Source: Tolypothrix campylonemoides VB511288
GTDB taxonomy: Bacteria; Cyanobacteriota; Cyanobacteriia; Cyanobacteriales; Nostocaceae
Assembly (NCBI GenBank): GCA_000828075.3
Contig: JXCB02000039.1
Coordinates: 45,797 to 109,796 of the forward strand
DNA: 64,000 nt
Direction: 5' to 3'
The position numbers were made by a program, and so were the translations under genes. Under the pieces are notes generated by a model that was not told the origin of the DNA, ran no database searches, and saw only the letters and a program-made list of their open reading frames with translations. Shown here piece after piece: positions 53,892 to 61,291 of the stretch (within the stretch, counting starts at the first letter, position 1; each line of letters begins with the position of its first letter).

Positions 53892-54148
53892 TTGTCTCCT
53901 GCAACGCCTTGATGAATGGAAACTAACACTAGCTTGCGGCAAGCCCTATGAATACGCAAGAACACCAAACTAAGTAACGTCAGTAACCCGATCATCAAAA
54001 CTGTTCCATAAGCCTTGCTGTACCACCAAAACCGCACAAGCATTGCTGTACCTAATTGCACAGGCTCCCATAAGCGGGGAGTTATTCTCTTTGAATCGTC
54101 GATGCTAACAACCAAGGATGTTGCTCTATTCGCCATTGCCATTTTCAT
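53858..54148 (-). CDS. Small hypothetical protein with one membrane span
   Basis: A 96-codon frame with one hydrophobic segment (VLMIGLLTLLSLVFL) in the middle and a basic tail. It overlaps the PhnD-like gene by 34 bp, and its ATG lies 45 bp from the TACGGTAA motif at 54196-54203. No family is recognised. It could be a membrane anchor or partner of the PhnD-like protein; it could also be a chance frame. Confidence 0.35.
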   Translation of the reverse strand: MKMAMANRATSLVVSIDDSKRITPRLWEPVQLGTAMLVRFWWYSKAYGTVLMIGLLTLLSLVFLRIHRACRKLVLVSIHQGVAGDKWHPTSRKLLD

Positions 54149-54300
54149 TGCTCCTTTAACACCCTACCTAAGCTACTCAATTTTGCAGTTTAAACTACGG
54201 TAATTAGATAGATTTTATGGTATTTGTAAGCAATATCTCATAGCTTGCTGAAAAAAGCAAGATCTCAGGCTAATGGCTACTGGAAAATGTATGTATTGTA

Positions 54301-54547
54301 AAAGGGATTAGGGATTGGGGATTAGGGATTGGGGTAGTGGTATTTCAAACGAAAAATTATGTCCGGAGCAATAAAGACCGAGACATATTTTGCAATCTTT
54401 TCCCAATCCCCAGTACCCAGTCATGAGACAGGGAGCGGCGTACAGTCGGCAGCGCGCCCTTGCGGGTCTCCCGACAGTCCCGCGTCTGCTGTCCCCCACC
54501 AACGCGTGTACGTATGGTGGGGGACGGCAGACGCACGACCAGTTGAA
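54301..54547. repeat. Interspersed repeat, copy 2
   Basis: It shares the first ~60 bp (GGGATTAGGGATTGGGG then GTAGTGGTAT, CAAACGAAAAATTATG) nearly exactly with 31111-31170, and the final blocks (GGAGCGGCGT, TGGTGGGGGAC, CGACCAGTTGAA). The middle differs by insertions that form a large GC-rich palindrome (54430-54540). No coding frame is likely. Confidence 0.8.
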
Positions 54548-54658
54548 AACTTTAAATACTTGTAGCTAAAATTAGAACTCCTCAACCTCTGTTGCGGAGT
54601 TCACCCAAGACGACTTTTGTCCTACTTTTGTCGTCTACATCCTGAATATGTTGATGAA

Positions 54659-55150
54659 TTAGAATCTCAAACCAACCCCACCTTGTAACGAGAAAGCGGT
54701 ACCGCCGTCACGGACAGCGTCAAAGGCAATGATAGCGTTGCCAAAAATCACCGTATTGCTATTTGGAACAGCGTAATCAACTCCTGGTTGGAGGGCAAAA
54801 CCAATTTTATTGCCAACTGGGGAAGGTGTATCACCGCCAGCTAAAACAACGCCAGCCCCTATATAGGCATCAGTTTGCCAGTTGATGGGGTAGTCGTAGG
54901 AAACTGTTGGCACAAGGGCGACATTTGAACCAATGAAAGCTTGAGCGCGGAAAGAAACGGGAACTTCAAGAAGCTTGTAGCGGGCAGCAATCACTCCTCC
55001 GACTCGCGCACCATCGGCAAAACCAACTGCTGCACCAACGCCGACATAGCTGCCATATGCGACTTGAGCTTGTGCTGGTTGGGTAAATTGAGCAAAGCTA
55101 AAAACTGAACTAGCTAAAACAAGTGATACTAAGTACTGAAGACGCTTCAT
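54659..55150 (-). CDS. Small outer-membrane beta-barrel-type protein
   Basis: A 163-residue exported protein with signal peptide MKRLQYLVSLVLASSVFSF ending at AQAQ. The mature part alternates hydrophobic and small residues as in short beta-barrels (VGVGAAVGFADGARVGGVIAARY) and ends LQGGVGLRF with a terminal Phe, the usual outer-membrane signal. ATG 55150 has a GAGGAG just upstream and is preferred to GTG 55165. No homologous family is named with confidence. Confidence 0.7.
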   Translation of the reverse strand: MKRLQYLVSLVLASSVFSFAQFTQPAQAQVAYGSYVGVGAAVGFADGARVGGVIAARYKLLEVPVSFRAQAFIGSNVALVPTVSYDYPINWQTDAYIGAGVVLAGGDTPSPVGNKIGFALQPGVDYAVPNSNTVIFGNAIIAFDAVRDGGTAFSLQGGVGLRF

Positions 55151-55227
55151 TTGCCCGCTCCTCACACAATTGCTGAGTTAATTGTAGATTTTATACCTTC
55201 TGTTAGTTAGAAGTCACCCCCAGGGTC

Positions 55228-55260
55228 AGATCCCCGACTTTTTAAAGAAGTCGGGGATCT
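55228..55260 (-). terminator. Hairpin downstream of the RDD-pentapeptide gene
   Basis: A perfect 13-bp stem (AGATCCCCGACTT / AAGTCGGGGATCT) with TTTAAAG loop lies 31 bp past the minus-strand stop at 55292. The sequence is a longer relative of the hairpin at 4857-4883, so it is also a dispersed repeat. Confidence 0.6.
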
Positions 55261-55291
55261 TGTAACCCACTAGAATTAATGAAACAGATTA

Positions 55292-57442
55292 CTATGGGCA
55301 ACGAGGATGAATACCTCCTTGAGTACAAATGTAAGCTATTTGCCTGGGATCTAAATTTTTGACTTGAGTGAAATCCACTCCATCAACAACAGCAGATTTT
55401 GCCCCTATAGCTGGGATTTGGACAAATTGCTCTGCTTGGTCTTGTTTGCTAGGGGAAAGAATTGCTCCCTGAAAGTCGGCTCCTGTGAGATTCGCGCCCC
55501 TTAAATCTGCAAGGCTTAAGTCGGCGTTTCGCAAGTTGACATTTTCCATGTTCGCAGAGCGTAAAATAGCATTAGCAAGGCGAGTGGCGTTGAGGTTGGC
55601 ATTGCTGAGATTGGCATGATCTAAATAAGCTCCTGTCAGGTCTGCTCCTTGCCAATCGGTTTTGGTTAAGTTGGCGAATGACAATTGCGTTCCTATTGCA
55701 ATCACGCGACCGAGACGAGCAGCATACAAATCTGCGTCTTTCAACTGTGCATTGCTCAAGTCGGCTCCTGTCAGGCTGGTATTTTCCAGCACAGCACCTT
55801 CCAAATCGGCTCCCTCTAGCTGAGCGCTACTGAGGTTAGCACCTGTTAAGCGTGCGTTGGATAAGTTAGCTTTGTTGAGAATGGCGCGGCTTAAATCAGT
55901 ACGAATCAGCAAAACACGGCTGAGGTTAGCTTCAGTGAGATTTGCTTGCGTCATCCGTGCTTGAGTTAAATCAGCAATCCAATCGTCGTAGGTATCCCAG
56001 CGACCATCCTCGCCTCCTCCCCGGAAGCGACTCCCTTTGAAACTGCCAAAGGATAGATTTGCGGATTTGAACCTAATTCCCCATAAATCAGTTTTATCTA
56101 GTACCAAGTTGAAGGAGCTTTGCTGTGAGCCGTTTTGACCTAAGTTGATATTGCTCAGATCTAAGTTATTGGCTTGACCGTTGTAAACAGCCAAAATCTT
56201 ATTCATGACACGCTGGTTTGCTTGCAACTGCTTTTGTAGCACTTCTCGTGGTAAGGCTTTGCTGCCTCTTGCTGGGTCTAACTCGCCAGTCAGGTACTGA
56301 TTCATGCGTTTTAAATCAGGCATGGCATTCGGTCCGATGCTGACCAAGGCTTGCTGAATCGTTTCAACTAAGATAGGGTTGGTTTCTTTAGACAGCAAGT
56401 TGACTAGGTATTGAGTTACCTGGGGGTCATTGAGAGTACCCATAGCCAAAATTGCTTTCTGGCGTTCGTCCTCTGTTGCTGCCGAGTTGGGAGTTAACTG
56501 TTTGATCAGTGTAAGAAACTGCTGGCTATTGCGCTGCTCAGCAACACGTTGATTTTGCTGAGCTTGAATGTATATTTGAGTACCAACTAAAAGTGCTAAA
56601 ACTGCACTCATGCTCAGGAGTGCAACTGCGGTCAGCGTTTGGCTTGGATTTTGTTGCGTCCACTGCCACACCTTGGAATGCTCTTGGCTTGGCTCTTCTG
56701 GAGTGATGACAATTGATGCGATCGCCGCTTCTTCATCTGTTTCGCTCAACGGAGATTGGTGCTTGCTATCTTTATATGGCGATGTAAATGGTTTGGTGGC
56801 ATCTATCGTGTAAGTTCTTGCCAGCCTGTCGTGCAGTGCGCGGCGGTTTTGCTGCCAGGGGAAGCCAGTCGCTTCTAACACAAGCATGATTGTCGCCAAG
56901 CTGGTAAAACCACCTAAACTGGGAAACAAGAAGCTGTTGCGCCACAGAAAATAAGCGATCGCCGTCGGCAAACCCCAACGACCGATTCCTTCTCGCACGA
57001 GAACGGCTTTGAAACCTGGCGGTTTACCAAGATCGTTGACAACTTTAATCCCAAACTGACGTTTCCCCAGTGTGCTTCCAGTTTTCGCTAGTAAATATAA
57101 TTGCCAGCCGGAAACTGTCAGGGGTGCCAGCAAGGCGATTGTCCATAAAAAATTTGTGATTGATGCTACATTTCGGGTACCATAGCTGATAGGCAAAGCG
57201 AGTGGGCGGGCGATCGCTCGTTCCGTTTGTACTAACAAAGGGTTGAGTGGCGATCGATTCAAATCGCTTCTGGAATTGGCATATGCACCCATACCAAAGG
57301 GCACTAATCCACTGGCAACCACCAGTGTGATTTCTACTGCCCAAGCGGCAATGCGCCTAGTTGCTAAAGGCAATGAGTTAGATTTTCCCGGTTCTTTAGC
57401 TTGACTAGATTGATTCGTTCTCCTCACACCTGGGGTTGCCAT
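55292..57442 (-). CDS. RDD-domain/pentapeptide-repeat membrane protein
   Basis: A 716-residue fusion. The N-terminal RDD domain (about residues 26-215) has four or more membrane spans, with the RDD-type Arg in ATRRIAAWAVEI. A single span near 272-292 (TLTAVALLSMSAVLALLVGTQIYI) follows, then a HEAT-like region (about 305-385) and a long pentapeptide-repeat helix (about 425-700) of the A(D/N)LxxAxL type. The repeat region is a right-handed beta-helix and probably cytoplasmic or periplasmic, acting in binding. The start MATPGVRRTNQ is the first ATG. A small membrane protein lies 56 bp upstream on the same strand. Confidence 0.85.
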   Translation of the reverse strand: MATPGVRRTNQSSQAKEPGKSNSLPLATRRIAAWAVEITLVVASGLVPFGMGAYANSRSDLNRSPLNPLLVQTERAIARPLALPISYGTRNVASITNFLWTIALLAPLTVSGWQLYLLAKTGSTLGKRQFGIKVVNDLGKPPGFKAVLVREGIGRWGLPTAIAYFLWRNSFLFPSLGGFTSLATIMLVLEATGFPWQQNRRALHDRLARTYTIDATKPFTSPYKDSKHQSPLSETDEEAAIASIVITPEEPSQEHSKVWQWTQQNPSQTLTAVALLSMSAVLALLVGTQIYIQAQQNQRVAEQRNSQQFLTLIKQLTPNSAATEDERQKAILAMGTLNDPQVTQYLVNLLSKETNPILVETIQQALVSIGPNAMPDLKRMNQYLTGELDPARGSKALPREVLQKQLQANQRVMNKILAVYNGQANNLDLSNINLGQNGSQQSSFNLVLDKTDLWGIRFKSANLSFGSFKGSRFRGGGEDGRWDTYDDWIADLTQARMTQANLTEANLSRVLLIRTDLSRAILNKANLSNARLTGANLSSAQLEGADLEGAVLENTSLTGADLSNAQLKDADLYAARLGRVIAIGTQLSFANLTKTDWQGADLTGAYLDHANLSNANLNATRLANAILRSANMENVNLRNADLSLADLRGANLTGADFQGAILSPSKQDQAEQFVQIPAIGAKSAVVDGVDFTQVKNLDPRQIAYICTQGGIHPRCP

Positions 57443-57498
57443 TGGATAATTCCCTTTAACTTTATTTCTACGCCACTCTCTGCACGTTTAAAAATAAA

Positions 57499-57840
57499 CT
57501 ACTGCTTTTTTTGAGAGTTATTAGATACCAAAAATTTGTATCCAAGGTACACTAATATTGCCAATAGTGCCAAACTGATCGCAGCAGCAACAAGTTTCAG
57601 GACTGCTTGCAGTATGGCAAACCCCAACAGCAAAGCTGCACCAGAAACTATAACCTTTTTCACGACTGACAGATTGTTGAACCAAGTCACGAATCGCACT
57701 AAACTATGCTCTAAGCTTGCAAAACCAAACTCAGAGGACTTGACTCTTTTTTGTGACGGTGTGACCACATACGAGGTATTAATCTCTGCCTCTATCTTTT
57801 CGAGGCGACGCTTTAAGTCTTCTTCTGGTTGAGGATTCAT
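57499..57840 (-). CDS. Small membrane protein, hypothetical
   Basis: A 113-residue protein with an N-terminal charged helix (EEDLKRRLEKIEAEI) and one long or two short membrane spans (VIVSGAALLLGFAILQAVLKLVAAAISLALLAILVYLGY). A basic tail ends KKQ. It lies 56 bp upstream of the RDD-pentapeptide gene on the same strand and may be co-transcribed. No named family is recognised. Confidence 0.7.
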   Translation of the reverse strand: MNPQPEEDLKRRLEKIEAEINTSYVVTPSQKRVKSSEFGFASLEHSLVRFVTWFNNLSVVKKVIVSGAALLLGFAILQAVLKLVAAAISLALLAILVYLGYKFLVSNNSQKKQ

Positions 57841-58359
57841 TTGTTTCTACCTTAGCTTAAACACTGTTATGAACAACGAACCAACAAAATCCCTTTGTTG
57901 ATAGTTTCTAGGGTGATTTTAGCGAATAGCTTTGTTTGAAAGACCGTTGTTGGTAGTTACACAAGCTTTTTGTGTTAGCTTTGCCTAAAAAATTTATAAA
58001 GAAGAACTCAGAACTCAGCTTTAGTTCTGTGCAAGTGGGCGATTGCCCTCAAGACCTGGCTGCTTCTAGAGGAAACCAATACTAAAATTTTCTTCCTTAT
58101 TGAAACTCCATCCCTTTATGGGTAGAGCCATTCTGACTTTATAGTTGACATTTTGACTCCTTTTATTTTTTTATTTTTATTTTTTTATTTTTAATATTTA
58201 ATTTTTAATATTTAACCATATAGTAATTCATCCGCCCAAGAAAAATTTATAATCCTTAGCTTGGAACAAAGACAGTTTGTTATCGTCTTTTCACTTTAAG
58301 ATATGTGTATCAATAATTGCTATAAAAAACTAAAGGAAGCATAACAAGAAAACAATAAT
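57841..58359. other. Gap with T/A-rich low-complexity stretch
   Basis: The region 58140-58215 is almost pure A and T with runs of TTTATTTTT. The remainder shows no gene. The last 60 bp contain an AT-rich promoter-like region before the secreted-protein gene. Confidence 0.5.
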
Positions 58360-58818
58360 ATGAAGATGAAGAATATGAAGATGCGTACACGATTTCAAGT
58401 TGTTCCCGCATCATTAGCGATCAGTTTGGTTCTTACCAATGCTCATTTGGTAGAGGCACAAGTTGTGCGAATTAATTCTAATTTGCAGACAGATCCGCTG
58501 ATTGTAAATGGTACATCTGGGGGAACACTCCAAAGCAACTGTGGCAACATTGCCCCTAAACCGAATCAAGTTATCCAAGTGACAGAATCACTGCCTTACC
58601 TACGATTAACAGTAGAAAGTGGTGGACAGCCTACTTTATTAATTGATGGTCCAGGGGGACGCTTCTGTGTGTTAGCAGATAGCTACTCTGGAGGCAAGCC
58701 AGAAATTTCTGGTTATTGGCAAGCAGGAAACTACTCTTTATATGTAGGAGAGTTATCCAAAGGACAGCATAACTATAGTCTATCAATTTCGCAACAAAAG
58801 ACACCGAAAAATAAATAA
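58360..58818 (+). CDS. Secreted protein of unknown function
   Basis: A 152-residue protein with signal peptide (FQVVPASLAISLVLTNAHLVEAQ). The mature part has short beta-rich stretches, PYLRLTVESGGQPTLLIDGPGGRFCVLADS and GYWQAGNYSLYVGEL, and two cysteines that could form a disulfide. ATG 58360 is the first start; ATG 58381 is an alternative. The sequence resembles small cyanobacterial beta-sandwich proteins with no assigned role. Confidence 0.7.
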   Translation: MKMKNMKMRTRFQVVPASLAISLVLTNAHLVEAQVVRINSNLQTDPLIVNGTSGGTLQSNCGNIAPKPNQVIQVTESLPYLRLTVESGGQPTLLIDGPGGRFCVLADSYSGGKPEISGYWQAGNYSLYVGELSKGQHNYSLSISQQKTPKNK

Positions 58819-58889
58819 ATACTTATCAACCCAGCTTGATAAGCCAAAACACATTTAAATAGCACCCGTGAGTCGCCCTCGGGCTAACG

Positions 58890-58909
58890 GTTAACTGTCA
58901 ACAGTTAAC
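58890..58909. repeat. Palindromic repeat, 9-bp stem
   Basis: GTTAACTGT pairs with ACAGTTAAC around CA. Similar TTAACTGT/ACAGT units occur near 16660-16740. It lies between two converging genes and may stop transcripts of either. Confidence 0.55.
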
Positions 58910-58941
58910 AGTGAACAGTCTTGTCAAAAGTTCTTTGTTGG

Positions 58942-61194
58942 TTAAAGTGTTGTGATGCAATATCGATCGCGCCCCTGCTGCTTTGCTTGGTAAAGTGAGC
59001 GATCCGTTGCTGCAATTAAGGCTTGGGGCGAACTGTTGTCACCGGGAACAGTAGTGACAATGCCCATACTCACGGTGACGTAATCTGATATGCTAGAACC
59101 AATGTGCTTTAACTGAAGCTGGCGCACTCGGTTTTGAATAGTTGTTGCCACATGAACTGCGCCTTTGTGATCAGTGTTAGGCAAAATTACGGCAAATTCT
59201 TCACCACCGTAACGCGTTACCAAATCTGCTGGGCGTTTAACGGAATCGTTGATTGCCTCAGCAATTTGGACTAAAGATGCGTCTCCAGCGGGATGACCGT
59301 AAGTATCGTTATAGCGTTTGAAAAAATCAATATCGCACAAAATTAATGATAGCGGTTTTTGCTCGCGTGCTAATTGATTCCACTGCTGCTGTATGTACTC
59401 ATCAAAGCGGCGACGGTTGGCAACTTGAGTGAGCGCATCAATTTTGACAAGGCACTCTAAGTGTTCGTTTGCTTGTTGTAGTTTTTGGTAAAGTTCTGAC
59501 TGCTGAATGGCGATCGCCAAATGATTTGAAATTTGGCGCAGTAAATCAACTTCTTCGCTTTGCCATTGACGGTAGTCATCACAAGCGTGAACAATGAGCA
59601 AACCCCATAATTTTTTTGCTGGAGATTTGAGGCTTGTTGTGGCAGTTCCTTGGTGTTGAATAATCGGGATAACAACCTTGGATTTAACGCCTAAATTCTG
59701 CATCAATTCCGTCAAACAGTTGCTCCACTCATCTTCAGTTGTATCAGCGATTACCCGTGACTGTCCCTGCCAGTAAAACTCATAACAATCGGATGGAAAA
59801 CATTTGTCGGAGAAGCTAAGCCCTAGTGTTGGCGAGACAGAATCTACTGATTCTTGGATGACAACTCCTGAACCATCTGGATTGATCTGAAAAATTAACA
59901 CTCGATCAACCTGAAGCATTTCACGCACTTTAGTCACTACGGTGGTGAGAATTTCATGCAAATCAAAAGATTTGTGAATTTGCTGGGCAATTTCACTCAG
60001 TAACCGTTCGCGCTGCATTTGCCTTTGCAAGGCTTGATCAGTTCGTTTGCGTTCGCTGATATCTACAATCAAGCCATCACAAATAATGTCTCCATTTGCC
60101 TGTCGCGAAGAGCGGTTAATCATTTGAATCCATTTGATCTGTCCAGAAGGAACTTGAATGCGTCCCTCCCATATGTAAGGTTGCAGCGTTTGCAGCATCG
60201 TCTCAAAGGCTCTGTGCAAAGAACTGGCATCATCAGGGTGTATACTAGCCAGAATGGAATCTCTTCCCTGCTGGAAGGACTCTAGCTCCATTTCAAACAG
60301 CGTTTGGAAGCAGGAACTGAGGTAGAGGCATTCAACTGAGCCATCCAGCCGATGCAGCACCCTATAAATCACGCCGGGTAGGTTTGCTGCTAGCCTCTGA
60401 AATCTGGCTTCGCTCTCCTGTAGTGCTGCTTGTATCCGCTGACGTTCCGTGATGTCGCGAAAAACGATCACCCCACCTTGTACCTGACCAAAAGCGTCGC
60501 GAATTGGGGTCGCCATATCATCAATTAAGCGTTGTGTGCCCTGTTTTGTTAGTAACTGGCATTGCTTGGGCAATTCAAAAGGGATACCCTCTTGCATGGC
60601 TAACAACACTGGATTTTCAATTGCTTGCCCCGTCTGTGGATTATATAGTTCAAGCACCTGATTGACTGGCTTGCCCATCGCTTCTGTTAAGAGCCAGCCT
60701 GTGAGAGCTTCCGCGACAGGGTTCATAAAGGTGATGCGACCTTGTTGATCAGTGGTTATTGTGCCATCGCCGATGCTGTTTAAGGTCGATGTTAGCCATT
60801 GCTGTGTTGCGTGTAATTGTTTTTCTAATTGACAACGATGCAAAGCTGTGATGATTGTGGTGTGAAGCTCGCCACGTTTGAAGGGTTTGGTTAGATAGCC
60901 GTAGGGGTCGGTGGCGATCGCCCGCTCTATGGTTTGCTCATCGGTGTAAGCAGTCAGATAAACAACCGGGATCTTGAACTGATTGCGTATTCTGTCGGCT
61001 GCTTCAATACCATCAATTTCACCTGGCAACCGTATATCCATGAGTACCAAATCTGGTTTGAGTGTTCCGGCAAGACCAACTGCCTTGTCACCAGAACTAA
61101 TATTTGCTACCACGGTATACCCAAACTTTTCTAAAGCAGATTGAATATTCCAGGCAGCCACCCTCTCATCTTCAACTATCAAAATGCCTGCCAT
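58942..61194 (-). CDS. Response regulator with PAS, GAF and GGDEF domains (diguanylate cyclase)
   Basis: A 750-residue signalling protein. Receiver domain is residues 1-120 (ILIVEDERVAAW, phospho-acceptor Asp in LVLMDIRLPG, Lys in YLTKPFKRGEL). Two PAS domains follow (about 130-255 and 260-385), then a GAF domain (about 400-575). The GGDEF domain reads RYGGEEFAVILP with the I-site-like preceding part, and the active-site motif GGEEF is intact, so c-di-GMP synthesis is expected. There is no EAL domain. A multi-PAS histidine kinase gene starts about 100 bp upstream on the same strand and could be its partner. Confidence 0.9.
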   Translation of the reverse strand: MAGILIVEDERVAAWNIQSALEKFGYTVVANISSGDKAVGLAGTLKPDLVLMDIRLPGEIDGIEAADRIRNQFKIPVVYLTAYTDEQTIERAIATDPYGYLTKPFKRGELHTTIITALHRCQLEKQLHATQQWLTSTLNSIGDGTITTDQQGRITFMNPVAEALTGWLLTEAMGKPVNQVLELYNPQTGQAIENPVLLAMQEGIPFELPKQCQLLTKQGTQRLIDDMATPIRDAFGQVQGGVIVFRDITERQRIQAALQESEARFQRLAANLPGVIYRVLHRLDGSVECLYLSSCFQTLFEMELESFQQGRDSILASIHPDDASSLHRAFETMLQTLQPYIWEGRIQVPSGQIKWIQMINRSSRQANGDIICDGLIVDISERKRTDQALQRQMQRERLLSEIAQQIHKSFDLHEILTTVVTKVREMLQVDRVLIFQINPDGSGVVIQESVDSVSPTLGLSFSDKCFPSDCYEFYWQGQSRVIADTTEDEWSNCLTELMQNLGVKSKVVIPIIQHQGTATTSLKSPAKKLWGLLIVHACDDYRQWQSEEVDLLRQISNHLAIAIQQSELYQKLQQANEHLECLVKIDALTQVANRRRFDEYIQQQWNQLAREQKPLSLILCDIDFFKRYNDTYGHPAGDASLVQIAEAINDSVKRPADLVTRYGGEEFAVILPNTDHKGAVHVATTIQNRVRQLQLKHIGSSISDYVTVSMGIVTTVPGDNSSPQALIAATDRSLYQAKQQGRDRYCITTL

Positions 61195-61291
61195 ATACGG
61201 CTTTTGTTAGAATTGCAACCTGAGACTTTACATTTTATCTTATTTGTTTGTCATAGATTTTTATATATATTTACAATTTATAATTCTTATC

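Noticed and set aside
54308..54565. Short frames on both strands over the interspersed repeat
   Set aside because: They follow repeat sequence and share no similarity with proteins.
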